Shown here: piece after piece, positions 32,102 through 42,268 of the stretch
Layout: each line of letters opens with the position of its first letter
Position numbering within the stretch: position 1 is the stretch's first letter
DNA from: SAR116 cluster bacterium AG-390-L20
GTDB lineage: Bacteria; Pseudomonadota; Alphaproteobacteria; Puniceispirillales; Marisalimonadaceae
Direction: 5' to 3'
Length of the DNA: 64,000 nucleotides
Assembly (NCBI GenBank): GCA_003278095.1
Contig: QCHB01000003.1
Location: 1 to 64,000, forward strand
Translations under genes and position numbers: made by a program
The notes under the pieces: generated by a model
Databases searched by the model: none
Seen by the model: only the letters and a program-made list of their open reading frames with translations
Told to the model about the DNA's origin: nothing

Positions 32102-33523
32102 TTATAAAAATTTGTTCATATTTGGAAGTTCAGGTTCACCAAAGTGTTTTTCTAAAGACAAAGCAATTTCAACCGCTTTTTCATCTTCATTTTTATTACA
32201 AATAATTTGTAAACCAATCGGAAGAATATCTTGACTTTGAATTGTTGCAAACTTTTGTATGGGGTAAGTAATAGCACATATTCCAAAAATATTTACAGGT
32301 TGGGTGTTAGCTGACGCTAAAAGACTTCTTTCATGTAATTCTTTACCAATTTCAGCTTTATTTACGTCTAATGCTTGCATAACCGTAGTTGGAGACAAAA
32401 GTGCATCATATTTTATAAAATATTGATTAATCATAACTTCTAATTCACTAACCCTTTGCTTAGCTGAAATATATTCAAAAGAATGAACGTTAAGGCCTAA
32501 TTTAGCTCTATTTCCAGTTATAGGGTCCATCTCATCAACATTTTTTTTGAAGCGATCAATACCAAACGCACTTATGATTTCAGATCCAACTATTCTAGGG
32601 AATAATGAAGCTTTTTCATTAGCTTCTGGTATTACAACTTCATCAATTTTTGCACCAAGTTTTTTTAGCTCAGTACAAATATTTTCATAAGCCTCCATTA
32701 CTTGAGGATCTAGATTAGTTGTAAAAGGTTCCTTGAGTTTTCCAAAAGACATATTCTTTATTTCGATAGGCTTTATAGTATAATCTGACTTGTCATTAAA
32801 TGTATTAAAAATTAATCTTGTATCCTTAACATTACGAGTAATTGGACCAGGTGTATCCAAAGTAGGAGAAAGAGGAAAAATACCGTCTGTTGCCCATCTA
32901 TTTTTTGTTGTTTTCAATCCAACAATACCATTGAGTGATGCAGGTATTCTTACAGACCCACCAGTATCTGTCCCAATAGCGAAAGCAGCCAATCCTGAAG
33001 CAACTGCTACGGCTGATCCACTACTTGAACCTCCAGGCATCCTATGTATATTCTCATCCCAAGGATTTCTAGGTGTACCCTTATATTTATTTAATCCAGT
33101 TGCTCCCAATGCAAACTCAACAGTATGAGTTTTACCTAATATTACGCAACCAAGAGATTTTAATCTTTTGACTAAAGACCCTTCCGGGCCTGTTATATCG
33201 TCACTAATAATGTTGGAGCCGTTAGTTGTTGGCATTCCATTTACAGAACAAATATCTTTTATGGCAATTGGGATGCCCATTAGTGGGCCTAGATCAACAC
33301 CATTAGAAAACAGCTTATCAATTCCTTCTGCCCAAGATAAAGCCTTAGTTTCATTAAGATATATATATGCATTAAGCTTTGGATTTAAAAAGTTTATTCG
33401 TCTGTAATATATTGAAGTTAATTCAACACAAGTTAGAGAACCATCCCTCAATTTCATTCCTATTTCTTGAATGTTGCTTTTGATAAGAGGATCATCTGGC
33501 AAAGTTTCTTTGTTATTGTTCAT
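32102..33523 (-). CDS. Amidase signature family protein
   Basis: IPIAIKDICSVNGMPTTNGS, MPGGSSSGSAVAVASGLAAFAIGTDTGGSVRIPAS (Ser-Ser-Lys triad context). Confidence 0.93.
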   Translation of the reverse strand: MNNNKETLPDDPLIKSNIQEIGMKLRDGSLTCVELTSIYYRRINFLNPKLNAYIYLNETKALSWAEGIDKLFSNGVDLGPLMGIPIAIKDICSVNGMPTTNGSNIISDDITGPEGSLVKRLKSLGCVILGKTHTVEFALGATGLNKYKGTPRNPWDENIHRMPGGSSSGSAVAVASGLAAFAIGTDTGGSVRIPASLNGIVGLKTTKNRWATDGIFPLSPTLDTPGPITRNVKDTRLIFNTFNDKSDYTIKPIEIKNMSFGKLKEPFTTNLDPQVMEAYENICTELKKLGAKIDEVVIPEANEKASLFPRIVGSEIISAFGIDRFKKNVDEMDPITGNRAKLGLNVHSFEYISAKQRVSELEVMINQYFIKYDALLSPTTVMQALDVNKAEIGKELHERSLLASANTQPVNIFGICAITYPIQKFATIQSQDILPIGLQIICNKNEDEKAVEIALSLEKHFGEPELPNMNKFL

Positions 33524-33533
33524 TCAGATCTCC

Positions 33534-33932
33534 TTAATTTTTAAATTGGTTTTTCATTGACCCAAATATACCTTTTAATCTTGGTGATGTAGAACAATCT
33601 GCTTCTAAAATCATCTTTGGCTCAACAGCAACATGGATGCCAGTATATCGAACAGCTTCATATTTTGGATTTGATTGAAGTTGAACTTTTCTATCAGATT
33701 TAAGTCTTAATCTTGCTATTCCCTTTTTGAAGGGAACTATTATATCTGTACCTGGCACAGCAACTACAAAACTATCATCATCAACAGAGCATTTATTGTT
33801 CAGAGTAATAGTAACTGATATCACTTCGACTTTCTTAAAAGCAGTTTGTATGTTGGGCATACCAAACCACAACATTAATCCAATAATTGATATACCTAAA
33901 ACAAAAAAAATACTTTTAATAAAAAAACGCAT
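33534..33932 (-). CDS. Hypothetical protein with N-terminal membrane segment
   Basis: 132 aa, one N-terminal TM/signal anchor then beta-rich region; fills the gap upstream of the aminotransferase and directly follows the amidase start. Confidence 0.6.
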   Translation of the reverse strand: MRFFIKSIFFVLGISIIGLMLWFGMPNIQTAFKKVEVISVTITLNNKCSVDDDSFVVAVPGTDIIVPFKKGIARLRLKSDRKVQLQSNPKYEAVRYTGIHVAVEPKMILEADCSTSPRLKGIFGSMKNQFKN

Positions 33933-34046
33933 TGATACCTTAAAATAAACATATTAGATCTAGATGATACAAATATTTAAACTAAAAGTAAGAAATTTGA
34001 AAAGATAATATTAATAAAAATATTCAAATTTTAATTGGGATCAATA

Positions 34047-35234
34047 ATGAGTAACGAGTTTGATAGAATAAAGAGATTGCCACCTTATGTATTTGAAGAA
34101 GTTAATAGACTTAAAGCAGATTTAAGAGCTAAAGGCAAAGACATTATTGATTTTGGTATGGGCAACCCTGATATGCCTACTCCAAAACATATTAGACAAA
34201 AATTAAAGGAAACTGTAGAGAAACCAGGAACAGGCAGATATTCGTCTAGTAGAGGCATACCAGGTTTAAGAAAAGCACAAGCAGCCTATTACAAAAGACG
34301 TTTTGACGTTGATTTAAATCCAGACAATGAAGTTATAGTTACTTTAGGTTCAAAGGAAGGTTTAGCAAACCTTGCCCAGGCAATAACTTCACCAGGTGAT
34401 ATAATATTATCTCCCAATCCTTCTTATCCAATACACCCATATGGTTTTATTATTGCAGGAGCATCTTTAAGACACTTGCCTGCAATGGATGAAGGGACAT
34501 TTAATCCAAATTTATATTTAGAAAGATTAGAAAAATCGATTAAAGATAGTGTGCCAGCTCCCGTAGCATTAATAATATCATTCCCATCCAATCCAACAGC
34601 GCAAGTTGCCTCATTAGACTTTTATGAAGAGGTTGTCAAAATTGCTTTAAAATATAACGTTTATATTTTATCGGATCTTGCTTACGCAGAAATATACTAT
34701 GATGACTTTCTACCTCCCTCAATTCTACAAATACCTAGGGCAAAGGAAATAGCAGTCGAATTTACTTCTACGTCTAAAACATATGCCATGGCTGGTTGGA
34801 GAATTGGGTTTGCAGTTGGAAATATAAAGTTAATCAATGCTCTTACTAGGATCAAATCTTATTTGGACTATGGAGCCTTCACACCAGTTCAGGTTGCTGC
34901 TACTGCGGCACTTAACGGTCCACAAGATTGTGTTAAAGAGATAAGAAATATTTATCAAAAAAGAAGAAATGTATTAATTGAATCCATGGCTCGATCTGGG
35001 TGGAATATTCCTAGTCCCCAAGCAAGTATGTTTGCATGGGCACCCTTACCAGAAAAATATAAAAATAGTGGGTCATTACAATTTGCAAAAGAATTAATGT
35101 TAAAAGCTGATGTTGCTGTGGCTCCAGGCGTGGCGTTTGGTGAGTATGGAGAGGGATTTGTTAGAGTAGGTTTGGTTGAAAATGAACAGCGGATCAAACA
35201 AGCAGCAAAAAACATAAAAAAATTATTATTATAA
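34047..35234 (+). CDS. Class I/II aminotransferase (AlaC-like)
   Basis: DFGMGNPDMPTPKHI, ISFPSNPTAQVA, SDLAYAEIYYDD, TSTSKTYAMAGWRIGFAVG (PLP Lys). ATG at 34047 preferred to TTG 34035. Confidence 0.92.
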   Translation: MSNEFDRIKRLPPYVFEEVNRLKADLRAKGKDIIDFGMGNPDMPTPKHIRQKLKETVEKPGTGRYSSSRGIPGLRKAQAAYYKRRFDVDLNPDNEVIVTLGSKEGLANLAQAITSPGDIILSPNPSYPIHPYGFIIAGASLRHLPAMDEGTFNPNLYLERLEKSIKDSVPAPVALIISFPSNPTAQVASLDFYEEVVKIALKYNVYILSDLAYAEIYYDDFLPPSILQIPRAKEIAVEFTSTSKTYAMAGWRIGFAVGNIKLINALTRIKSYLDYGAFTPVQVAATAALNGPQDCVKEIRNIYQKRRNVLIESMARSGWNIPSPQASMFAWAPLPEKYKNSGSLQFAKELMLKADVAVAPGVAFGEYGEGFVRVGLVENEQRIKQAAKNIKKLLL

Positions 35235-35288
35235 TAAAAAGAATCTAGAAAATTAAAATCTTAACTTTACGTTTGGAGAAAATTTACC

Positions 35289-36896
35289 TTGAGTAAACTA
35301 TTCAGAAATTTTAATAAAAGAGACTTTTCTAATTCTGGTAGGTCAAATGCTCTAAGCTCAAATGCTATGTTGGCGTCTTCTCACCCAATTGCATCATCAG
35401 TTGGATTAGATATTTTAAAAAGCGGAGGTAACGCAGTCGATGCCGCATTAGCAATGAATGCTGTTCTATGTGTCGCTGAACCTCATATGACTGGGGTTGG
35501 TGGTGATTGCTTTTCCATGCTTTCTGTTGATGGTAGCACAAATATCAAAGTTTTAAATGGATCTGGCAAATCTTCTGAGAAAGCAAGTGCAGCTTATCTT
35601 CGTAAAAATAATATTTCTGAAATTAAACCTAATATGCCTGACGCCATAACTATACCAGGTGCTGTTGCAAGTTGGTGCTTGTTACATAAAGAACATGGAC
35701 ATATGCCTTGGAAAGAACTTTTTGATCCTGCTATACATTATGCTAAGGAAGGGGTCAAAGTTCATGAAAGGGTGGCATTTGATTGGTCAAATAATCTTAA
35801 AAAATTATCCCTAGATACTGATACATCTAATTTATTCTTAAAGAATGGCACTACGTATGAATTTATGGATAATTTTAAAAATGAAAATTTATCTAAGACC
35901 TTTAGAACGTTAGCTGAAGAAGGTTTTAATGGATTTTATAAAGGTTGGGTGGCAAACGATTTAATTACAAAGCTAAATTCAATTGGTGGAAACCATACTT
36001 TAAGAGATTTTAGTAATGCTTCTGCTGAATGGGTAAAACCCATTGAAGGAAATTATAGGAATATAAAAATTCATGAAGCCCCTCCAAACAGTCAAGGTTT
36101 AGTAGCATTAATTATTTTAGCTATTCTTGAAAGGTTTAATTTCAACAAAATCTCAAAAGTAGATTATTTACATATTTTCTGTGAAGCTACAAAAATAGGG
36201 TATTTTCTCAGAGATCTATATTTAGCAGACGCTGAGTATAATCGATTATCAGTTGATCATTTTTTGAATTCTGAAATCATAGATCAATATGCTTCTAAAA
36301 TAGATATGAATAAAACGAAAACATATGATAAAAGTGATTTTCCTAATCACCCGGATACTATTTATTTAACGGTGAGAGATAAAAATGGCATGACAATTTC
36401 ATTTATTAACTCTCTTTTTGACGCTTTTGGGAGTGGAGTAACGGCTCCTAATAGTGGAGTTCTTTTTCATTGTAGAGGAAGAGCATTCAACACGATTGAA
36501 GGCCATCCCAACGAACTAGGTCCTAATAAAAGACCTGTTCACACGATAATACCAGCCATGATTTCAAAAAATGGCAAACTTTTAGGATCCATTGGAGTAA
36601 TGGGTGGTCAATACCAAGCAGCAGGCCATGCTTATGTTTTATCCCAAATGATTGATTTTGGGTTAAATCCCCAATTTGCACTAAATTATCCTCGTGTTTT
36701 TCCTAATAATAATTTTTTGGATTTGGAGAATGGCTTTGATAAAGAGGTAATAGATAAATTAAAAACTAAAGGGCATCAAATAAATTATCCTGCTTCTCCT
36801 ATAGGTGGTGGACAAATGATTTTAATAGATGAAGAAAGAGATGTTTTAATTGGTGCAAGTGATTGGCGTAAAGATGGTCTTGCCATAGGATATTAA
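35289..36896 (+). CDS. Gamma-glutamyltransferase family protein
   Basis: ASSVGLDILKSGGNAVDAALAMNAVLCVAEPHMTGVGGDCF; PDTIYLTVRDKNGMTISFINS around expected Thr nucleophile; GVMGGQYQAAGH. Confidence 0.92.
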   Translation: MSKLFRNFNKRDFSNSGRSNALSSNAMLASSHPIASSVGLDILKSGGNAVDAALAMNAVLCVAEPHMTGVGGDCFSMLSVDGSTNIKVLNGSGKSSEKASAAYLRKNNISEIKPNMPDAITIPGAVASWCLLHKEHGHMPWKELFDPAIHYAKEGVKVHERVAFDWSNNLKKLSLDTDTSNLFLKNGTTYEFMDNFKNENLSKTFRTLAEEGFNGFYKGWVANDLITKLNSIGGNHTLRDFSNASAEWVKPIEGNYRNIKIHEAPPNSQGLVALIILAILERFNFNKISKVDYLHIFCEATKIGYFLRDLYLADAEYNRLSVDHFLNSEIIDQYASKIDMNKTKTYDKSDFPNHPDTIYLTVRDKNGMTISFINSLFDAFGSGVTAPNSGVLFHCRGRAFNTIEGHPNELGPNKRPVHTIIPAMISKNGKLLGSIGVMGGQYQAAGHAYVLSQMIDFGLNPQFALNYPRVFPNNNFLDLENGFDKEVIDKLKTKGHQINYPASPIGGGQMILIDEERDVLIGASDWRKDGLAIGY

Positions 36897-36897
36897 T

Positions 36898-37812
36898 TTA
36901 TTTATTTTTTATTTCCCTATAAGTTATCAAAAGACAAGATCCTATTACAATTAATCCACCAACAATTTGTTGTAAACTAGGTACTTCATTCCAAATTATA
37001 TAACCAAAAAGGGTTGCTAAAGGTATTGCTAAATACCTTAGTGTAACCAAAATAGTAGCCTCAGCATATTTATAACTTTGAGCCATTAGGTACTGAACAA
37101 ATGAACCTATAATTCCAAGTGAAATTAAAGTATATAATATACTGTTTGGAGTTATAAGAATTTCTATTCCATAATCACCAGTTTTTCCATAAAACTTTGT
37201 CCCAAATAAAACGATAGTAAATGTGATAACTATCGAAGTTACTAGATTATGAATTAGAGCTGTAGTCGCAGGATGTTCCGTCTTTCCAATTTTTCTTAAA
37301 ATAAGCGCAAGTGCTGCATGTGTTATTGCACTTCCAAAGGCAAGATAAATACCAAATGCAGATAAATCTGATGTTTCATTAATGATACTAATCGGATTAA
37401 TCATTAAAAAAACTCCAATCAAACCAGCCATAACTGCGGTCCATCTAATTAATCCAATTTTTTCTCCTAAAACAAATGGAGATAAGAGAGTCACATATAT
37501 TGCAGAGCTCTGAGCAAGTGCTGTGGTAAGGCCAATAGGTATTAGTTGCAATGAGGAGAATACCATTATCATCGTAATAAAACCAAAAAAAGAACGTAAG
37601 ACAATATTTTTCCAATTGTTGGTTTGAAACAAAAGTGACTTTCTAGCTACATAAGCTAAAATAAACAGAATAGGTAATGAGTAAGCAAACCTAGAAAATA
37701 AAGTAATTATAAAATCTACGTCTCCTGATAAAGATTTGATTATCATGTGTGTAAATAGAGATAAAAATATAAATATGATCCAAATTAAAGAACCAATTAT
37801 GTTTGATGACAT
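36898..37812 (-). CDS. DMT/EamA-family permease
   Basis: ~10 TM; FFGFITMIMVFSSLQLIPIGLTTALAQSSAIYVTLLSPFVLGEKI. Confidence 0.85.
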   Translation of the reverse strand: MSSNIIGSLIWIIFIFLSLFTHMIIKSLSGDVDFIITLFSRFAYSLPILFILAYVARKSLLFQTNNWKNIVLRSFFGFITMIMVFSSLQLIPIGLTTALAQSSAIYVTLLSPFVLGEKIGLIRWTAVMAGLIGVFLMINPISIINETSDLSAFGIYLAFGSAITHAALALILRKIGKTEHPATTALIHNLVTSIVITFTIVLFGTKFYGKTGDYGIEILITPNSILYTLISLGIIGSFVQYLMAQSYKYAEATILVTLRYLAIPLATLFGYIIWNEVPSLQQIVGGLIVIGSCLLITYREIKNK

Positions 37813-37914
37813 TTAAGACCAAATAATAAATTGAACTTGAAAATATTAACTTTAGAGAATAACAATAATTTAACAATCTAATAAATCATTCCACCACTAA
37901 AAGGAAAATACTCT

Positions 37915-39387
37915 ATGTCAAAAAAAGTAGTAATTGTTGGTTCTGGTAATGCGGCTTTGTCTGCAGGGATAGCTGCTTTAGAAAAAGGTGCAGAAGTAAC
38001 TATTTATGAAAAAGCAGATAAAAAAATGGCAGGAGGTAATACTAAGTATACTGCTGGAGCAATGCGATTTGCTTATGAAAGTGGTGATCAATTAATGGGT
38101 CTTTTGGAAAATCCAAATGATAAAAGAATTAAAGATACAGATTTTGGATCTTACACCCAAGAAAAGTTTAAGATAGATCTATTAAATTTTAACGATGGTA
38201 GACCATTAAGTCATGAGCAAAAAATTTTAGTTTCTAAATCTTTAAAAACAATTCAATGGCTCTCATCTCATAATGTTAAGTTCGAACCCATTTATTCAAG
38301 ACAAAGCTTTATGAAAGACGGAAAACATATTTTTTGGGGAGGCTTAACGTTGGCGTCTGAAAACGAAGGAGTGGGTTTGTTTGACCAAGAATTGGATGCA
38401 TTTTTATCATTAGGTGGAAAAATTTTCTATGAAAGACCTGTTACAAATCTTATTTTTGAAGATAAAATGGTAAAAGGTATTTATATTAATCAGGAAAAAA
38501 TAAATGCTGACTCTGTTATTCTTGCATCTGGCGGCTTTGAAGCTAATGACGAACTTCGAAAATCTTATATTGGCGACAATTGGCGCAAAGCAAAAGTAAG
38601 AGGAACTCCTCATAATACAGGAGATGGGTTAAAGATGGCTTTAGAAATTGGAGCAGCAAAGCATGGTTTATATAATGGTTGTCACGCTACTCCAATGGAT
38701 TTGCATATGAAAAATTATGGTGGTTTAGATTTAGAACCCAGTGAAAGAAAAAACTATAGAAAGATATGCTATTTTTTAGGAATTATGGTAAATGCAAAAG
38801 GTAAAAGATTTTTGGATGAAGGCAAAAATTTTAGAAACTATACATATGCACAATATGGCAAAAAAGTTTTAGATCAACCAGGTCATTTTGCTTGGCAGGT
38901 TTTTGATAGTAAAGTTTTTGACTTACTTTATGAAGAATATACGTTTCATGATGCGCACTTTGTTGAGGCAGACACCATTGACGAGTTAATTTCAAAAATG
39001 GATGGTGTTGATAAAATAGAAACTAAAAAAACAATTAATGAATTTAATAATTCAGTTGACCTTAATACTTCTTTCGACCCAACTATTCTTGATGGAAAAT
39101 CAACAAATGGAATTGAAATTAAAAAATCAAATTGGGCACAGAAAATTGATAAAGGCCCATTTAAGGCTTTTCCGGTTACTGGAGGCATTACTTTTACTTA
39201 TGGTGGATTAAAAGTAGATAAAAATGGAGCAGTGTTAGACACTAAGAACAATCCCATAAATGGTTTATTTGCTTGTGGCGAATTAGTAGGAGGTGTGTTT
39301 TTTAATGGTTATCCTGGTGGATCGGGCCTAACATCGGGAGCGGTGTTTGGTAGAATAGCCGGTTATGGTTCAGTACAGGAAGGTTAG
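37915..39387 (+). CDS. FAD-dependent oxidoreductase resembling tricarballylate dehydrogenase (TcuA-like)
   Basis: KKVVIVGSGNAALSAGIAALEKGAEVTIYEKA, MAGGNTKYTAGAMRFAY, PVTGGITFTYGGLKVDKNGAV, FFNGYPGGSGLTSGAVFGRIAG. Confidence 0.88.
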   Translation: MSKKVVIVGSGNAALSAGIAALEKGAEVTIYEKADKKMAGGNTKYTAGAMRFAYESGDQLMGLLENPNDKRIKDTDFGSYTQEKFKIDLLNFNDGRPLSHEQKILVSKSLKTIQWLSSHNVKFEPIYSRQSFMKDGKHIFWGGLTLASENEGVGLFDQELDAFLSLGGKIFYERPVTNLIFEDKMVKGIYINQEKINADSVILASGGFEANDELRKSYIGDNWRKAKVRGTPHNTGDGLKMALEIGAAKHGLYNGCHATPMDLHMKNYGGLDLEPSERKNYRKICYFLGIMVNAKGKRFLDEGKNFRNYTYAQYGKKVLDQPGHFAWQVFDSKVFDLLYEEYTFHDAHFVEADTIDELISKMDGVDKIETKKTINEFNNSVDLNTSFDPTILDGKSTNGIEIKKSNWAQKIDKGPFKAFPVTGGITFTYGGLKVDKNGAVLDTKNNPINGLFACGELVGGVFFNGYPGGSGLTSGAVFGRIAGYGSVQEG

Positions 39388-39390
39388 GGG

Positions 39391-40347
39391 ATGAAAAAAA
39401 TTAAGGTAGCAGTTTTAGATGATTATCAAAATGTTACTCATGATTTCGCCAATTGGGAAACGTTAAGTGAAAACATAGAGCTTAAAGTCTTCAATAAATA
39501 TATCGGAGATGATAATAACTTATCAGACAAACTATTTGATTACGATGTTTTGTGTTTGATGAGAGAAAGAACTCCTCTTCCTAGTACTTTAATAAACAAA
39601 CTTCCAAATTTAAAACTAGTTATTACAAGTGGAATGTGGAACGCATCTATCGACTCAAAAGCCTTGAAAATGAAAAATATAATTTATTGTGGTACTGAAA
39701 CTAAAATCCATTCGACAGCAGAATTAACATGGGCACTTATTATGAATAGCTGGAGAGGATTGCAAATTGAAATTCAAAACATGAAAGAAGGTAATTGGCA
39801 GACAACAATTGGTAGAGGATTAAAAGGAAATACCTTAGGTATTCTTGGTCTTGGTAAACAGGGACTACAAGTGGCTAATTATGCTAAGGCTTTTGAAATG
39901 AAAGTAATTGCTTGGAGCCATAATCTAAAAAAAGAAGATTGTGAAAAAGTTGATGTAGAATATGTAAGTAGCTCAGATTTATTTCAAACTTCAGATATTT
40001 TAACAGTGCATACCAGATTATCAGATAGAACGCGTGGCTACATTGACAAAAGTAATTTAAAGCTAATGAAAAAAGAGTCTGTAATAGTTAATACTAGTCG
40101 TGGTCCAATCATAAAAGAACAAGATTTAATAAATGCTTTGAATAAAAATGAAATTTCATATGCAGCCTTAGATGTTTATGATCAAGAACCTTTACCTAAA
40201 GATCATATTCTTAGAAAAACAAAAAACTTAATTCTTACTCCCCACATTGGTTACGTGTCTTCAGAAGCTTATGAAAAGTTTTTCAATGGTTATTTAAAGG
40301 GAATAGAAGCTTATTTAAATAAAAACCCTATAAACCAAATTATTTAG
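39391..40347 (+). CDS. D-2-hydroxyacid dehydrogenase family protein
   Basis: GNTLGILGLGKQGLQVANYAKAF, LTVHTRLSDRTRGYIDKSNLKLMKKESVIVNTSRGPIIKEQDLI, LTPHIGYVS. Confidence 0.92.
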   Translation: MKKIKVAVLDDYQNVTHDFANWETLSENIELKVFNKYIGDDNNLSDKLFDYDVLCLMRERTPLPSTLINKLPNLKLVITSGMWNASIDSKALKMKNIIYCGTETKIHSTAELTWALIMNSWRGLQIEIQNMKEGNWQTTIGRGLKGNTLGILGLGKQGLQVANYAKAFEMKVIAWSHNLKKEDCEKVDVEYVSSSDLFQTSDILTVHTRLSDRTRGYIDKSNLKLMKKESVIVNTSRGPIIKEQDLINALNKNEISYAALDVYDQEPLPKDHILRKTKNLILTPHIGYVSSEAYEKFFNGYLKGIEAYLNKNPINQII

Positions 40348-40349
40348 AC

Positions 40350-41105
40350 TTATAACCAATTATCTAAAACCCATTGAGGTGTCTTTAATTGTTTATAAAC
40401 TTTTTTGTAAATTTGAGAATTTTTCACTGGCCATTTTCCATTAATTACGTCATCAGGATCTGGTTTACCGGTAAACGCTACAATAGATGTTTCTTTTGGA
40501 AGTTTTGCAGGTTGCCAAATTCTAAATGGCCAATTTGGAAGAAGATTATGCTTAAAACTTTGGCACCATCCTTTTGGCCAAAAAATTTGATCTTTAATTT
40601 GATCACTTATATAAATTTGCTCAATGTGGTAAGTTTTCCAATATTTATTTGGATTTTTTTCAAATTTTTCAAAAATTGCATTATACTTCCCCACAGGAAA
40701 CCTGAAACAACTAGTATTTCCAATATTTTGTCCCACTTGAGTCCAATTTTCAATTACACAATAAGAGCCTTGTTTGAAATCAAAAAAGCGATCCAAATTG
40801 CCTGTAATAACCAAATCTAAATCTAAAAATAATATATCACCTTCTAAATCATATAGTGGATATTGCCATAAACTCATTTTTCGCCAGGGCGTATAAGAAA
40901 TTTCGCTAGGTAAAGAAATTTTTGGTAAGGGTTTGCATATTATATTTTTATTTATACCTAAAACATTATCCGTAAAGCAGTAAAGTTTTGTTGCTCTTTT
41001 TGTGTGTCTTTTTATAGATTTATATAATCTATTGACATATTCGGATCCGTATCTTGAGCCCCATTTCATACACATAATTGTTTGCAATTTAAATCCTAAT
41101 ATCAA
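40350..41105 (-). CDS. Putative glycosyltransferase
   Basis: CMKWGSRYGSEYVNRLYKSIKRHTKRA..., LEGDILFLDLDLVITGNLDRFFDF with DxD motif. Confidence 0.65.
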   Translation of the reverse strand: MILGFKLQTIMCMKWGSRYGSEYVNRLYKSIKRHTKRATKLYCFTDNVLGINKNIICKPLPKISLPSEISYTPWRKMSLWQYPLYDLEGDILFLDLDLVITGNLDRFFDFKQGSYCVIENWTQVGQNIGNTSCFRFPVGKYNAIFEKFEKNPNKYWKTYHIEQIYISDQIKDQIFWPKGWCQSFKHNLLPNWPFRIWQPAKLPKETSIVAFTGKPDPDDVINGKWPVKNSQIYKKVYKQLKTPQWVLDNWL

Positions 41106-41170
41106 ATATTAATTCTCAAGATGTCATTTTCATTTTATAACATTACAAAAAATATAATGAAGAAAAAATT

Positions 41171-42268
41171 ATGAAAATTAATATTTTATTGCCATACAAA
41201 GAAAAATTTGATGAAAACAAAGCATCTTCCGTTTCTATCACAGTTAAAAACAACCTTAATCATTCAATCTTTTTCAGGGATATTGTTGTTTATGGTCAAT
41301 ATGTCGATACTCCCCTTTTTAAAGATAATTTTCTAGGAATCAAATATCCTTTTTTTTCGTTTAGAAGTAAGAATATATTTTTAGCAAAAAAAATGTTATC
41401 GATTATTTCAAACACCTCTGAAAATAAGCAACTAATAGAAATTCATAATAGACCCTACCTAATTGACTTTATTGTTAAAGAAAACAACTTTCCTGTGAGC
41501 TTATTTTTTCATAATGATCCTAAAACAATGAGAGGATCGAAATCTGTCAAAGAAAGAGAGAATATTTTAAAAGCGTGTGCAGCGGTTTTTTGCGTAAGTG
41601 AATATATAAAAAGACAATTTCTAGAGGGTATTTCTTCAGATTATAAAAAAGTCCATGTATTATATAATGGGGTAGAAAGGAGTGCAAAAAAATTTCCTCA
41701 AAAGAAAAAGAAAATATTGTTTGTTGGTAGGTTAGTTGTTGAAAAAGGTGTCGATCTTTATGTTCAAGTAATAAATTCAATAGCAAAAAATTATCCAGAT
41801 TGGAGTTTTGGTTTAATTGGTTCTTCTAGATTAGGAGAAAATCAAAACTCTAATTCTTATGCTTCAAAAGTTATAAAAAATTTTAAGAATATTGGAAATC
41901 AAGCTAAATTTTATGGATTTAAAGATAATGATTTTGTTCAAAAAAAAATGAAACATGCTTCTATCATTATTATTCCATCTTTATGGGAAGAACCATTTGG
42001 ATTAGTTGCAGCTGAAGCAATGAGTAATGGAGTTGCAATAATTGCTTCAAGTGTTGGAGGAATACCCGAAATTGTGCAAAATAACGGAATACTAATAGAA
42101 GATATAAATTCAGAAAAAATAGAAAGAGCTCTAGTGGAACTTATTACAGATAGAAAAAAAAGAAATTACTTCCAAAAAAAATCATGGGATAATTTTAAAC
42201 TATCGTCTATTGATGCAAGTCAAAAATTAGACCACTTTCGACAAAATCTTATTGAAAATCATTTTTAG
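41171..42268 (+). CDS. Glycosyltransferase family 4 protein
   Basis: KKILFVGRLVVEKGVDLYVQVI, IIIPSLWEEPFGLVAAEAMSNGVAIIASSVGGIPEIV. Confidence 0.92.
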   Translation: MKINILLPYKEKFDENKASSVSITVKNNLNHSIFFRDIVVYGQYVDTPLFKDNFLGIKYPFFSFRSKNIFLAKKMLSIISNTSENKQLIEIHNRPYLIDFIVKENNFPVSLFFHNDPKTMRGSKSVKERENILKACAAVFCVSEYIKRQFLEGISSDYKKVHVLYNGVERSAKKFPQKKKKILFVGRLVVEKGVDLYVQVINSIAKNYPDWSFGLIGSSRLGENQNSNSYASKVIKNFKNIGNQAKFYGFKDNDFVQKKMKHASIIIIPSLWEEPFGLVAAEAMSNGVAIIASSVGGIPEIVQNNGILIEDINSEKIERALVELITDRKKRNYFQKKSWDNFKLSSIDASQKLDHFRQNLIENHF

